The notes under the pieces were generated by a model. It had not been told where the DNA came from, did no database searches, and saw only the letters and a list, made by a program, of their open reading frames with translations. Shown here piece after piece: positions 11,182-22,235 of a DNA stretch of 64,000 bases; position 1 is the first letter of the stretch; each line of letters opens with the position of its first letter. This DNA is from Euptelea pleiosperma (Eukaryota > Streptophyta > Magnoliopsida > Ranunculales > Eupteleaceae). The translations under genes were made by a program, and so were the position numbers. Where the stretch lies: the NCBI GenBank assembly GCA_035048495.1, contig CM068553.1, positions 6,379,259-6,443,258 on the forward strand, read 5' to 3'.

Positions 11182-11340
11182 AGACTGGCAATTTGGCCTG
11201 CGGCCCAGCCCGATGTGGTCCACAGCCTGGGCTTGGGCCCACTCCTTTGAGCCCCGGCTTGGCCTGACAATGGCCCAACATTTTTACATTGTTTTCAAAT
11301 GTTTTTTATCTGCTCGGCCCGTCGGGCCAAATTGCTAGGC
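11182..11340. mobile_element. GGCCC-rich short inverted-repeat element
   Basis: GGCAATTTGGCCTGCGGCCC at the left mirrors CGTCGGGCCAAATTGCTAGG at the right. The interior is G- and C-rich (GCCTGGGCTTGGGCCC). Similar GGGCC-rich passages recur at 30375-30440 and 55615-56070. It is non-coding. Confidence 0.5.
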
Positions 11341-11371
11341 CTATGCTGAATTGCTAACTATGATCCAAATT

Positions 11372-11789
11372 AAGATTGGGCAAGTATTTATTTTTGGCCA
11401 TTTTCCATGACTGGATGAGTTACAGTCTCAAGGACAAAGCATCACACAAACCTAATTAATCTAACACTAATCTATTTGTGGATCAATGACCATTACTTTC
11501 GCTAATCTTTCAAAAGAATGCAACCATCAGATGGTCTGGAAAATTCGATCAAAATGACTTTTAGGGCTACAAAACAACAAAGAAGCTGATCCATCGGCCA
11601 TGATCTATCATATTTATTATGTTCGTTCTCATTTTGATAATCATGGTATTAGCAAATCTTGGAGCGAAAAAAAGTGTTAAAAGCCCATCGTATACTTGGA
11701 ACATCTATGGCCCACCACATAATGGAAGCCCATTTTCACCTCATAAGAATAGATTGATAACGCACCTGTTCCGCTCTTTACCGTTATAT
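11372..11789. repeat. Copy of the PPR promoter region
   Basis: It matches 19070-19436. Common runs are GATCAATGACCATTACTTTC (one base differs), CATCAGATGGTC, AAATTCGATCAAAA, CCATGATCTATCA and TTATTATGTTCGTTCTCATT. It is directly followed by the truncated PPR coding fragment. Confidence 0.85.
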
Positions 11790-11972
11790 ATGACTTCTCT
11801 CTCGGAGTCCAAAATTTCAAATCTTTTGCAACAACGCACCTTCAAACAGCTGAAACAGTTACATGCTTTCATCATCACAACCCCTCTCAACCAAAACATC
11901 GATATCTCATCGAAGTTCCTCCGGCGAAGTACCGAGTTCGGAGGGATGGAATATTCCGAACTCGTCTTCTAA
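11790..11972 (+). pseudogene. Truncated PPR gene copy (5' end only)
   Basis: The frame from the ATG at 11790 gives 60 residues nearly identical to the start of the intact PPR protein at 19437. Shared parts include KISN, TFKQLKQ, FIITTPLNQNI, ISSKFLRRSTEFGGMEYSEL. Homology stops at 11968, where the intact gene continues with SQMNRMF and this copy runs into TAA. No PPR motif remains, so it cannot act as an editing factor. It may still be transcribed because its upstream flank is conserved. It was formed by DNA-level duplication, since promoter sequence is shared. Confidence 0.9.
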
Positions 11973-12325
11973 AATCCATAAATATTACCCGACTTCGGTA
12001 TTATATTTTGGAAAAATCTATCTTCTTAACTCCTAGATTAAAAAAAAAAACTTGACTTGATAGGTCTTTGAATTTATTTTAAAACCATAGGTGGTAGGTT
12101 TTCTAACTCTATGTAATGAACCGTGTGGAAAATCAGTAAGACAGACACATATCCTGCAGATTTTCTATTTTTCTAAAAGCAACCAATTTTATAAAATTAG
12201 TTTTTATCCGTCAATTTGATTTTCGATCTTTAATCTGGATCTTGATGTAAGTCAGATGGTGTGATTAGTATGGACAGATACTAATTAGGGTTGTTTTGGA
12301 ACATCTCACATTCTTTGAGAACTTA

Positions 12326-12836
12326 GAGCATCTCCAACGCTGTGCTATCCTAAAATTGGGCGGTGAAAAAAGGGTGCTCTGATGCTATGCCATCGCAATG
12401 CAAAATTTTACCATATGACAGCTTTATGAGTTTTGACTCTTTTGACATCCCATTCAAACCTTTGGATCTTGTACCCCAAATAATGCTCAAAATCCCACGG
12501 TTAAAATCAACCCATGATTGCCTGATCATCTATCCATGTGGCACATTTTTAGAGGATGCTGACCTTATGGATGTTTCGTGAAGCCCTAGGTGGACCTACA
12601 AACCAAAAGTCAGCCTGATATTATTGATTTGAAACCATTTGATCTTGAACCCCAAATAATACTCAGATTCCCATGTTAAAATCAACCCATGAAAATGATT
12701 AAATCCAAAAAATAGCATTGAGATATAGCATTGCACCATTGAAGCATGCCATGCTAAATATTACATTTTGGCACTATAGCCGTCTCAAAATATAGCATTA
12801 AGATGGCATTTTAGCATTTCAGTGTTAAAGATGCTC
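12326..12836. mobile_element. MITE with GAGCATCTCCAAC ends
   Basis: The left end GAGCATCTCCAACGCTGTGC pairs with the right end CAGTGTTAAAGATGCTC. TTA flanks both sides (12323-12325 and 12837-12839), again pointing to the PIF/Harbinger group. The middle (about 12500-12690) holds a piece of the GACCGTATGG family (GACCTTATGGATGTTTCG, AAAAGTCAGCCTGAT), apparently a nested insertion. Confidence 0.8.
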
Positions 12837-13371
12837 TTAGAGACCATATATACCTATTTACCTCACCCATTTGGTTGAGGAGATGCCTCAACCCCCTATC
12901 ATGTTTGACATGTGGAGGGGAGGGCAAGGACTACCTAAACAGTAGGTTATATGTATAAAACTTACTTTTTGTGTTCTTTTAATTTATAATGTTTTTATTT
13001 TGTCTCTCCTCTCAGTTAAAGCCAATAAAACCTACTTTCGTTTCTTTACTCTCTAAACTCTAATGTTTAAACAAACTAACCAAGTAAACTGGATTCAGAA
13101 AACTCTAAGTGAACGAAGAAATGTACATGTTTAGCGCACTCACATACAGAACATGAGCAAATGAAGAAGAAGAACTCTAAGTGAAGGAAGAACTGGACAT
13201 GTTTAACATACTCACAAACAGAAAATGAGCAAATGAAGAAGAAGAAGAAGAAGAAGAAGAAGAAGAATGCCCATTGAAAAAGATGAATTGTAGAGTCTGA
13301 ATTGTAGAGTCTGCCCGATGAAAACAATGATGAACTGTAGAGAGATTGCAGAGAGATAAAGGAAGAGTCGT

Positions 13372-13840
13372 TATGTAACAAGGTAGCACGTTTTTGTTAC
13401 TCACCGCTGCCATCTTGGCCCACTGACCGCATGGATGTTTAGCGCACCCCTTGATAGACATTAATACTAAAAATCAGCTTGTTTGATGAATTTTAGCCAT
13501 TGGTTTTAGTACTCAAAAAGATGATTGAATCAAACGGCTAGAATAACGGCTCAAAGAGTACTAAAATCTATGGCTAGAGATTATCAATCACGGTGATTTT
13601 TGGTTTATATCAAGGTTTAAAGGCTGGGGCGTTACCGTTTTTTCGTAACAAAAAAAAAAAAATGCTCAGGGGCAAAAATAGAAAAAGGGGAAAATAACGG
13701 AAATAATGAAAATAAAATGAAAAATAACGGGAAAATTAGAAAAAATGGCGCTGAAATTCAAATTTTGAATTTCAAATTTTTAAAAATGGTTTATATACCC
13801 ACCCATGCGGTCCACGAGGACAACGGTGAGGTACAAAAAT
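13372..13840. mobile_element. MITE of the GACCGCATGG family, interrupted
   Basis: The left arm TTACTCACCGCTGCCATCTT, GGCCCACTGACCGCATGGAT matches the complete copy at 58262-58600. The right arm resumes after 13788 with TTATATACCCACCCATGCGG. Between them, 13616-13787 is a one-sided AACGG-type repeat starting CAAGGTTTAAAGG. GGTTTATAT occurs on both sides of that insertion, as a 9-bp target duplication. A GAA run lies at about 13237-13266, just outside. Confidence 0.65.
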
Positions 13841-13842
13841 GG

Positions 13843-14242
13843 GAGTAAAACTTGTCACAAGATGTTGTGACAGAAGCCGGTCACAGCACTCAATACGAGC
13901 CACGTGGCATACGATCAGAGGGTTCTGGCCGTATGGATGTTTGTCCAGTCCCTTGGTGGACCTACAAACCAAAAATCAGCCTGATTAGTGATTTACAACC
14001 TTTGGATTTTTGCACCCAAATACTGCTCAATAATGCTCAAATTCCTACCGTTAATATCAACCCATGAAAATAACTTCAATGGAATCGGTTAGAAATCACT
14101 AATCAAGTTGATAATTGGTGAACCGTTCCACCGAGGAACTGGCCAAACATCCATACGGTCATCGTTCTCTAATAGTATGCCACGTGGCTCAGATTGAATG
14201 CTGTGACGGCCTTCACAACATCTTGTGACACAAGTTTTACTC
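13843..14242. mobile_element. Mutator-type MITE, GACCGTATGG family, 400 bp
   Basis: The ends GAGTAAAACTTG and CAAGTTTTACTC are identical to those of 6695-7098, and the arms are inverted. The flanking 9-mers CAAAAATGG and CAAAAATGA agree at 8 of 9 positions. The core again has GCCACGTGGCATAC and GGCCGTATGGATGTTTG. Confidence 0.85.
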
Positions 14243-14476
14243 CAAAAATGATGTTACCTGACGCCAAAATGTGTGAGATATACCGAATTACATCGTTTTC
14301 CTAAAATGGAAAGTAATAAATGAGGAGACAGAGGAAACGTCAGAACTGTTACCCAAAAAAAATCTTAAAAGCCAAAACTAGTACCTCCGGTTCCCCTTGA
14401 CCTCCCCTCCACGAGACGATAGATGATTGGAGGTTGATGGCCTTGAGGCATCTCCTCAACCCAATGGATGAGGAAA

Positions 14477-15340
14477 GATTTTTCGTTTCCTAACCTCACT
14501 CCTGTGTCCTTGGGCCTTTATCGCGGGCTCTGGGTCAAACTAATCGTGTTGCGAGTGGGGACTACGTGGACCCGGGAGGGCCGGGACTGGGGTGTGACAG
14601 TGGAACGTACTCCTTTCTTGTGCACTTTTTCAAATAGTGCAAACTCGATTTTTTACTTAACAAATAGTTCCTTAGTGATTTTCATGAAAAAACATCGATC
14701 CAATCTTTACATTTGAGCACCTGACTGATGCAAAATCATCAAATCCATTGTTTTATATTCCTCCAACTTTCGGATGGGTCATTCGATGGATTCATTGAAC
14801 AGATACACTATTGGCTAGCTTTGAGACCATAAGAGCCTTAACCATGTTGGCGGCCAAGTTCACTTAATAATCCTTCGCAACATCAAGCCAATTTACAACA
14901 TAAAGTGATTAGAAGAATAGTCTACTTTTCCCTTGGTCCGTTCCACCAAAACGCTGTGAATCACAAATAAATATATTAAGAGGTAAGTAGAACTCGAACC
15001 CAGTATATTATAGGTTTAACAGTTCTTTTCTCTATTAAACGATAGTCTAATAAGGTGCAGTTTGCTTCAAGTCTTTGTTAATTAATTATTAAGCAGACTT
15101 GTGTAATCGAAAAAAGTAACTGGTGAACTCAACGTTGATGATGATTGCATTAATGTTACCTTGAAAGTGAAAAAGAGAAAGATCACAGTCGAAGTCCTTA
15201 CAAATTATGATCTAACACCAACTTCCAAGTCTGTTTAACTTTACAATTTCAAGGAACATGAAGTAAAACAAAGCAATTTTCTATTAAAAAACAACCTCAA
15301 ATCACTTTTGGTTTATCCTCTCTATTCTCAATAAGTTACA
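14477..15340. other. 3' flank of the MYB gene, nothing else recognised
   Basis: This stretch holds no convincing gene. The portion next to 15340 should include the MYB 3' untranslated region on the minus strand, but no clear poly(A) signal decides its end. Confidence 0.4.
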
Positions 15341-16777
15341 TCATGGATCGATCAGGCTAAAATCACTACAAATTTCACCCATAGAAACAAAATCGAAGAA
15401 CCCGCTCTCCGGAACCTGACTCTCAGGCGACTCAAATTCTGAAGGGAACTTTCCGTCAGCGGCATCATAGCTTAATTCATGATGGAATTCACTAGCAAAT
15501 GGTCCCTCGTCGTGCAAAAAACCATAGCTAAATGTATGGACGATGTTCGAATCATTGGAATTCTCCAAAGGAACCATTTGGTTGACAGAATGTATTAAAG
15601 AACTCTGGATGTGGGCATTATCCAAAGATAGCCACTCGGCGAACAAAAGCTTGGGAAGGGAACTTTGATGTGTTTCTTTGATAGGGTGACGATTGAAAAT
15701 CGCTGAAATGGACTGATTGGTTTCGGTCGAATATCCTTCCATATGTTCAAACGATTCGAAAGATCCGAAACTTGAAATCTGAGTGTTGGGTTTGGAATTG
15801 GGTGTAGATTCAATAGTTTTTGGTGATTGGGAGCTACTTTGAGTTTGAGCTTCCAATCCTTCAACCTTCATCACTTTCTTCTTCAGATAGGAATTCCAGT
15901 AGTTCTTTATCTCATTGTCAGTCCTTCCAGGCAAATGCTGTGCTATCTGAGACCACCTGATCAATCGTAGTATTAACTTCGTTAGTGTCTAAATCTAATA
16001 GCATAGTTAGTTGTTGACTCAAAAATCACGCAAGTCAACCTTAATATAATTCCTTAAAGTGGTATACCCCACCCATGCACCACATGCAGCAGAGATGGGC
16101 TCCACGTACACTTTTTCTCTAAAAGAGGAATAGTAGTTGTGGATCGATCTAGCTTACTTGTTGCCTAACAAGCCATGGAGGGCCAAGATCGTCTCTTCCT
16201 CTTGTAGGGTTAACACACCTCGCTTCAAACCAGGCCTCAAGTAATTAAACCACCGTAATCTACAGCTTCTTCCGTTCCGTTGCAAACCTGATGTTAATAA
16301 GAAGACCACAAAAGTAAACAACTGAAGGTAATTAGGAAGAACACGAAGAGTCTGGCTTTTCTGGACTGTCGCAGCAGACTTTGTAGTCTGATATGACAGT
16401 GAATGGAAAGTTTCAGCCCCTAGATGTTCCACCACGTGTATGGCTGTCTGTATGCCATGCACGTCCAGCCCATGCCCAAAAGCTCAGCCCAAGGACGTCC
16501 AGCCAACTCATATATGAATAACTCTAAACGTGCGCCGGAAGCTGACCACCTTTTGGGCGGGCGCATGCAGCTTCTGCCTTCTGATGGAGGATAGTGAAAC
16601 ACCCACACATAAACATAGGTGTACAATGCACTACAACTCACCAGCCTTGACGGGGATGGAGCTCCAGCAACTGTAGCCATAGTGGAGAATATAATTCCTA
16701 AGCCTCTGGTCTTCATCCGGCGACCACAACCCTTTCCTGTGCTTCACCGTCGGCTTTTCACAAGTCTTGCACCCCAT
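15341..16777 (-). CDS. R2R3-MYB transcription factor, LAF1/MYB18-like
   Basis: Three exons (minus): 16777-16642, 16287-16158, 15956-15341, all with GT-AG borders. They join to 293 residues. R2 starts at about residue 13 ([18 protein letters not shown]) with spaced Trp residues at 18, 38. R3 follows ([20 protein letters not shown], then [20 protein letters not shown]). In R3 the first Trp is replaced by Leu, as usual in plant R2R3 MYBs. Intron positions are the standard two of this family. The C-terminal half carries [10 protein letters not shown], a motif I associate with the LAF1 (MYB18/19/45) subgroup, which includes a far-red-light signalling activator. It is expected to act in the nucleus as a DNA-binding regulator. 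The subgroup call rests on the motif and on its position next to CFIm25 and MSH3. The gene appears intact. Confidence 0.9.
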
Positions 16778-16899
16778 TGGACGACAAATTCTAATGGAAA
16801 ATGAGGAGTCTATAGGGAGGAATGGAAGAATTCAGATATGGGAAAAGGGAAGCGACGACATGGTGGAATTTAAAGGGAGATTTGTTTGTATTCTTCTTA

Positions 16900-16920
16900 T
16901 TAAACTATAATATAATGAAG
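16900..16920 (-). promoter_or_regulatory. Possible TATA box of the MYB gene
   Basis: On the minus strand TATATTATAG lies about 130 bp upstream of the MYB start codon. Spacing would give a 5' untranslated region of about 100 bp. The assignment is tentative in AT-rich sequence. Confidence 0.3.
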
Positions 16921-17575
16921 AACTTGACTTAAATCATTTAAGAAATGAGAATACTAATTATAAGGATGAAGACAAACTAATTTATTGTCGATGGAAAATA
17001 ATCATCTATAGACATAAGATATGGTAACATGGAAAACATGCAAGGGGTCGTGACTCCTGACTCATAAGCTAATAATTTCCAAAACTATTTCTCATTTACA
17101 TTTCCAAATGTGTAAGAATCTGTTAATCTTTTCTAAAAATATTTTTTTAAATACAAAATTTGGTAACATATATATTATAAATAAAAAAAATATTTTAAAA
17201 CAAGAATAATTTTTATTCATGGAATTTTTAAAAAAACTAAAGTTATGGGTTGTTTTGGATTATTGAATATTTCGTGATGTTTTGAAAACACGGTGATTGG
17301 AAATAATTTTTTTCAAAAGATTAATTTTTTTTTTAAAAAGTCGAGTTTAAAACAGAGATTTGCTAACTATGGTCATGAATCATCATGATTTAGTATTCAA
17401 TGGGGTCTTACCGAGGAGATCGATCTCCTTATTCAAAACTCAATTTAATTGGGCAATGCTTAGCAAAAAAATTGAAAAATGTGATTAGATGACCAGAATT
17501 CAACTTGTAAGGGGCAGTTTAGATTTTACGCGCGAAAAGATATTTCATCATGAAAAAGTTTGGATCTCAATTCCA
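16921..17575. other. MYB upstream region, nothing further recognised
   Basis: AT-rich DNA with no gene and no clear transposon border. It presumably contains MYB control sequence. Confidence 0.4.
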
Positions 17576-17579
17576 TATT

Positions 17580-17875
17580 GCATGGATGTTTGGCCCAGTT
17601 TAGATGACACTGACCACATGGATGTTTGGCCCAACCCTAAATGGACATACAGACCAAAAATGAGCCTGATTAGTAATTTCTAAGCATTTGGATTGGAGTC
17701 GTTTCCATGGTTTGATTTTTAACCATAATTTTAGCGCTATTGACCATTATTTGGATACAAAGATCCAAAGGTTTACAATCACTAATCAGACTGATTTTTA
17801 GTCAGCATCCTCTAAGTCCGTGCCACGTGGCTCACATTGTGGACGGTCAGCGGTCAGCAAAGTTGTACTGGTTTT
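17580..17875. mobile_element. Degenerate MITE, GACCGTATGG family
   Basis: It has GACCACATGGATGTTTGGCC, AAAAATGAGCCTGATTAGTA, then inverted AATCACTAATCAGACTGATT and GTGCCACGTGGCTCACATT. CATGGATGTTTGGCCCA is present twice at the left end (17581 and 17619). Termini are worn. Confidence 0.6.
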
Positions 17876-17954
17876 GCTCCCCTAAATAAAGATTTCCGAA
17901 AGTGAACTTCTTTTAGAATCTCTTGACATGCACTTAGTTCCAAAATGGAAAAAA

Positions 17955-18262
17955 TGTAAGAATGCTCTTTGGGCCCACTGACCGCATTGATGTTTAGTCC
18001 ACCCCTTGTTGGATATACACACCAAGAATCCACCTTGATAAGTAATCTGTAGCCATTAGATTTTAGTACTTTTCAAGGCATGATTCTAGCTGTTGGATTC
18101 AACAAATTTTTTGGATACTAAATCCTACAGCTAAATATCATCAAACAGTCTATTTTTGGCATGAATGTCTACTAATTAAGTGTGGGCTGTGGGCTAAACA
18201 TCCATGTGGTTAGTGAGCCCAAACGGGTACGTAGCAATGAGTAACAAAAATTGCTATACCTA
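17955..18262. mobile_element. MITE of the GACCGCATGG family
   Basis: The left arm GGGCCCACTGACCGCATTGA and right arm GGCTAAACATCCATGTGGTT are inverse. The interior has TAGCCATTAGATTTTAGTAC. It is non-coding and lies between the MYB and PPR genes. Confidence 0.65.
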
Positions 18263-18439
18263 ACGCCTTTTGCGTCATGTCTACCTGCCCTTTTAACCTA
18301 TAGCTAAAGGGAGAATGACCACCCACTCACAAATCTGCCTCGAGCGCCTCTCTTTCTTTAAGGTCTTGGACACCTGCCGCCGCCCCTACCCCACTTTGAC
18401 AGTCGCTTGTCGCCTTGCCCACCCTAGAACAAAATCCTG

Positions 18440-19436
18440 GCTCCGTGATTTAAAATTGGTGGGAAGGGAAGTTATTCGCTGGTGATTCTTCTATTGATTT
18501 TTTTTTTTTTTAAATCCAACTGTGCCAACCTAATCTCCGATTTGTTCATGTGGGATTAATAAAACTCTATCCACAACCTAATCTCTATTTTATCTTATAA
18601 TTTCCATGATCCACATGCTTAGATGAATTGAAAATAATTAATGTTTGATCTAGAAAATTAAATTCCGTAAAAAATCCAAACATGGAGAATATACTCTGTA
18701 CTTCCAAGATCATTACTCACCTAATTAATTAGATTCTTTGTTCATTATTCAGAGCGCTAGCTGTGTTCTTGATCTGTTAAAGGGTTACAGGATTCATCGG
18801 GGCCTGGGTTCCACGATCTCGTGGACATGCTCCACGCAGAGAAAAGTTTATCGAACATCGAAAAATAGATTGAAGCTTAAGATTTTTCACGGAGACAAAA
18901 GAATTTTAACGGTGGGTGAAATTTTTTGATGTAGTGGATAAATTGTCGTCACCATTAATGCCAAAAAAATGTTAGGTGAGAAGAAAAAATAAAATGATAT
19001 TGAACGCTCCGAGGAAGCTTCGTATATTTAGGGCATTAAGGTATCGTAATTTATGATGCAACCATTTATTTTTGGATAATCTATTTGTGCATCAATGACC
19101 ATTACTTTCACTATTCTTTCAAAAGCATGTCACCATCAGATGGTCAGGAAATTCGATCAAAAAGACTTGTAGGGCTACAAAACAGCCAATAGGTGATCCA
19201 TCGATTTGACTGTCCAAATCAATGGCCATGATCTATCACATTTATTATGTTCGTTCTCATTTTGATAATCATGTTATTAGTGAGTAAGCTAAAACAGTAA
19301 AACTTGGAGCGAATTGAAGCCCATCGTAAACTTGGGCCATAATGGCCCACCACATAATAGAAGCCCATTTTCACCTCATAATTAAGAACAGATGAAATGA
19401 CAAAACGGTTCGTGAATCCGCTCGTTACCGTTATAC
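18440..19436. repeat. PPR upstream flank, second copy of the segmental duplication
   Basis: This 1-kb block directly before the PPR start codon is compact here. Its counterparts are scattered at 1-445, about 805-835, about 1860-2010 (and again 2860-2960), and 11372-11789. It should contain the PPR promoter. No unambiguous TATA box stands out. Confidence 0.75.
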
Positions 19437-21134
19437 ATGCCTTCTCACTTGGAGTTTAAAATTTCAAATTTCTTGCAACAATGCACCTTCAAACAGCTGA
19501 AACAGATACATGGCTTCATCATCACAACCCCTCTCAACCAAAACATCGAAATCTCATCGAAGTTTCTCCGGCGGAGTACCGAGTTCGGAGGGATGGAATA
19601 TTCCGAACTCATCTTCTCTCAAATGAATCGAATGTTCCATCCGGAGATCTTTCTCTGGAATGCTATGATCAGAGGCTACGCTTACAATGGCCCACACCAG
19701 AAGTGCATTTACATGTACGATAAAATGACTCAAAGAGGACTCAAACCCAATAGTTATACATACCCATATGTTTTAAACGCATTCGGTGAGTTGGGAAACA
19801 ATAGAATAGGGAAGAAGGTACATTGTCGGATTATAAAACTGGGATTCGACTGTGTTTGTCCCGTTGCCAATTCACTTCTGAATTTCTACATAATGGTAGA
19901 AAGGTCTTGTGATTTTTATGGTGTGGGTGTTGGTAAAAATGGAAAATTGAGCAATGCACGGAAGGTTTTCGATGATATGATTCTTAAACCTATAGAATCG
20001 TGGAATCGAATGATATCCGAGTATGTAAATCTCGGGGAGGTTGGATATGCGAGACGATTGTTTGAAGAGATGCCTGAAAGAGATGTGGTTTCTTGGAATT
20101 CGATGATTTCATGTTACGCGAGAGTTGGGGATATAGAAAATGCAAGAGATTTGTTCGAGCAGATGCCGGAGAAGAACGTCGTGTCTTGGACTTCCATGGT
20201 TGGAGCATATGCAAGTTCAGGAGACCTTAATACAGCGAGAAGATTTTTTGAGAAAATGCCTGAAAGAAATGTGGTTTCTTGGAATTCCATGATTTCAAAT
20301 TACACCCGGCATTGGAAATTCAAAGAAGCATTGGATCTCTTTGTCCGGATGCTTTCTGAAAGTGAGAATCCGGATGGGTTTACATTTGTTTCTGCTCTCT
20401 CGGCTTGCGCTCACTTGGGTGCACTGGAGTTTGGAAAATGGATACACTTTTTCCTGATAAAAGATTGGTTTCAATTAGGAGTAATAGTAGGGACTGCCCT
20501 TATAGAAATGTATGCTAAATGTGGAGATGTTGATAGAGCTTTCAAAGTTTTCATCAAAATGGGTAAGAAGGATGTCTTCTGTTGGAATGTAATGATCAAA
20601 TCGCTAGCCATCCATGGAAGAATAGAGGACGCCATTAAAATTTTCTTCATGATGCTAAAGAGAGGACTGAAGCCGAATGACTTCACTTTTACTAGCACTC
20701 TATTTGCTTGTAATCATGGAGGTTTTGTAGACGAAGGTCGGCAAATATTTTATAGTATGGAGAGAGAGTTTGGGATCAATCCGAAGATCGAACATTACGG
20801 GTGTTTCATTGATTTGCTTGGCCGAAATGGTCAGCTCGAAGAAGCACAGTTACTAGTGAATGAAATGCCTTTTGAACCTGATATAGCTGTTTGGGGAGCT
20901 TTGCTTGGAGGTTGCAGAGTAAGGAATGATTTCAAGCTAGCAGAGAAGGTGATGGAGAGGGTTGACGAGTTGAAAACCGACGAATCGGGAGTTTATGTGC
21001 TCCTCTCAAACATCTATGCATCAGTGGGTCAATGGCCAGAGGCAGTAAGTGCAAGAGAGAAGATTGAAGAGAAAAGGATATGGAAGAAGGCCGGGTCTAG
21101 TAGTGTTCTTGAGGTTATTCATGTTGGAGACTGA
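19437..21134 (+). CDS. Pentatricopeptide repeat protein, PLS class with E domain
   Basis: A single exon encodes 565 residues, typical for the intron-poor plant PPR family. From about residue 70 on it shows tandem helical repeats with signatures such as NAMIRGYA, SWNSMISCYARVGDIENA, SWTSMVGAYASSGDLNTA, TFVSALSACAHLGALEFG and TALIEMYAKCGDVDRA. The last 90 residues resemble the E motif (VWGALLGGCRVRNDFKLAEK, YVLLSNIYASVGQWPEA). The protein stops at VLEVIHVGD and has no DYW deaminase domain. Such proteins usually act in organelles as RNA-binding specificity factors for C-to-U editing or processing. The RNA target and organelle cannot be read here. The ATG at 19437 agrees with the start of the truncated copy at 11790. 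An atypical insert (about residues 155-175, MVERSCDFYGVGVGKNG) separates two repeats. Confidence 0.92.
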   Translation: MPSHLEFKISNFLQQCTFKQLKQIHGFIITTPLNQNIEISSKFLRRSTEFGGMEYSELIFSQMNRMFHPEIFLWNAMIRGYAYNGPHQKCIYMYDKMTQRGLKPNSYTYPYVLNAFGELGNNRIGKKVHCRIIKLGFDCVCPVANSLLNFYIMVERSCDFYGVGVGKNGKLSNARKVFDDMILKPIESWNRMISEYVNLGEVGYARRLFEEMPERDVVSWNSMISCYARVGDIENARDLFEQMPEKNVVSWTSMVGAYASSGDLNTARRFFEKMPERNVVSWNSMISNYTRHWKFKEALDLFVRMLSESENPDGFTFVSALSACAHLGALEFGKWIHFFLIKDWFQLGVIVGTALIEMYAKCGDVDRAFKVFIKMGKKDVFCWNVMIKSLAIHGRIEDAIKIFFMMLKRGLKPNDFTFTSTLFACNHGGFVDEGRQIFYSMEREFGINPKIEHYGCFIDLLGRNGQLEEAQLLVNEMPFEPDIAVWGALLGGCRVRNDFKLAEKVMERVDELKTDESGVYVLLSNIYASVGQWPEAVSAREKIEEKRIWKKAGSSSVLEVIHVGD

Positions 21135-21153
21135 GAACTCCTGGGACTGATGG

Positions 21154-21173
21154 AAAAAAAAAAAAAAAAAAAA
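21154..21173 (+). repeat. A20 tract just after the PPR stop codon
   Basis: Twenty A residues start 19 bp after the stop codon. This could be a fossil poly(A) from an ancient retrocopied PPR gene or a chance homopolymer. No matching target duplication was found. Confidence 0.6.
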
Positions 21174-21228
21174 GCAAAGATTTAGAACTCTTGTGGGAAT
21201 GATTCTAGTGTAATTATACTTTTAATTA

Positions 21229-21534
21229 GGGCATGTTTGATTGCACAGAAAATTTTCCCGAGAAAATACACCTGAGAAATGCCTTAAATGGCTGATTGAC
21301 AGCAACTTAGAACACATTTATATCATGTGAGAAAATAAAAACGTATTTTCAGGTGGAAATGAATTCTCACCTATCCGGATGGGAAATGAATTCCAGGCTT
21401 AGTAGGAAAACGCATTCACATTTAAATGTCTTGGTAAGGAAAATTATACAGATTTAAAATGGCTATCTAACAAGCCACAGTTGTATTTTCGCAAGGACAA
21501 TAGCAATTTTCCCACTAGGCAATCAAACAGGCCC
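21229..21534. mobile_element. Tourist-like MITE with GGGCATGTTTGATTGC ends
   Basis: The ends GGGCATGTTTGATTGC and GCAATCAAACAGGCCC are inverted and flanked by TTA (21226-21228 and 21535-21537). A one-sided relic of the same family is at 57912-57998. It is non-coding and lies in the PPR 3' flank. Confidence 0.85.
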
Positions 21535-21656
21535 TTAGAGTTTGTCACTTTTAGTATAGAAACGAACAGAAAGTTTGCATATAAAATAAAACACCACCTT
21601 GGCATGATGTTTTCGAATAAATAAATAATGGTATTTCTGCTCGTATTATTAACATA

Positions 21657-21878
21657 AGGGTCAAGCTCTGGAGCCTCCCTTTTTCCGACCCCTCTCGGGA
21701 GTCGGTGTTCTCGGCTGTGGATTCCATAAAAATCTAATTAGCTGTTGATAGCGCTGCAAAAAGTGAAAAAAATAATGCCAGCTCAGCACGATCAACCACC
21801 GTTGGATTCTCAGAATCCACGGCCAAGAACACAACTCCCGAGAGGGGTCGGAAAAAGGGGGCTCCTGAGCCCGACCCT
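21657..21878. mobile_element. Foldback MITE, AGGCTC-ended family, copy 3
   Basis: AGGGTCAAGCTCTGGAGCC at the left mirrors GGGCTCCTGAGCCCGACCC at the right. CCGACCCCTCTCGGGAGTCG pairs with ACTCCCGAGAGGGGTCGG. This is the best preserved of three copies. Confidence 0.75.
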
Positions 21879-22044
21879 TTGCCAAAGGGAAACCCTCATA
21901 AACACCTCATATGTAACAAGAGAAGCCCTCTTGGCCAAAGGGTGTGATATTAAACACCTATTTGGAGATTTCTAGGCCCAAGGGTGGGCGTGATTTGTGC
22001 ATTTTGCTTGGAATTTTTTTTGAACGAGTAGCATTTCGACAAAT

Positions 22045-22235
22045 AGTGCATGTTCTGGGCCAACTGATGTTTAGCCCACCCCTTGGTGGATGTACACATA
22101 CCCATGTAAATGCTTGAATCCAACGGCTAGAATCACTCCTTAAAAGTGCTAAATCTAATGGCTAGAGAACCAATCAGGGTGGCTAAACATCTATGCGGTC
22201 AGTGGACCCAAAAAGAAACATTACATAAGGCTATG
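22045..22235. mobile_element. Short MITE of the GACCGCATGG family
   Basis: GATGTTTAGCCCACCCCTTG at the left and GGCTAAACATCTATGCGGTC at the right are inverse. The central region is shortened by a deletion. Confidence 0.6.

Larger units (their letters stand above)
12858..14476. mobile_element. Composite 1.6-kb element with GGTTGAGGAGATGCCTCAA ends
   Basis: About 70 bp at 12868-12930 (TTGGTTGAGGAGATGCCTCA, then GTGGAGGGGAGGGCAAGG) recurs inverted at 14393-14475 (TTGAGGCATCTCCTCAACCC, GACCTCCCCTCCAC). The interior contains at least two further MITEs and no gene. It may be one element swollen by insertions, or two inverted solo pieces. No target duplication was found. Confidence 0.5.

Noticed and set aside
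14468..14716. 82-codon plus-strand frame
   Set aside because: No known motif. It begins inside the inverted end of a transposon cluster and lies in the gene-free 3' flank of the MYB gene.
21115..21180. PPR gene as a recent processed retrocopy because of the A20 tract
   Set aside because: The upstream flank is shared with the duplicated copy and no target duplication surrounds the gene. PPR genes are generally intronless, so the A-run alone is weak.
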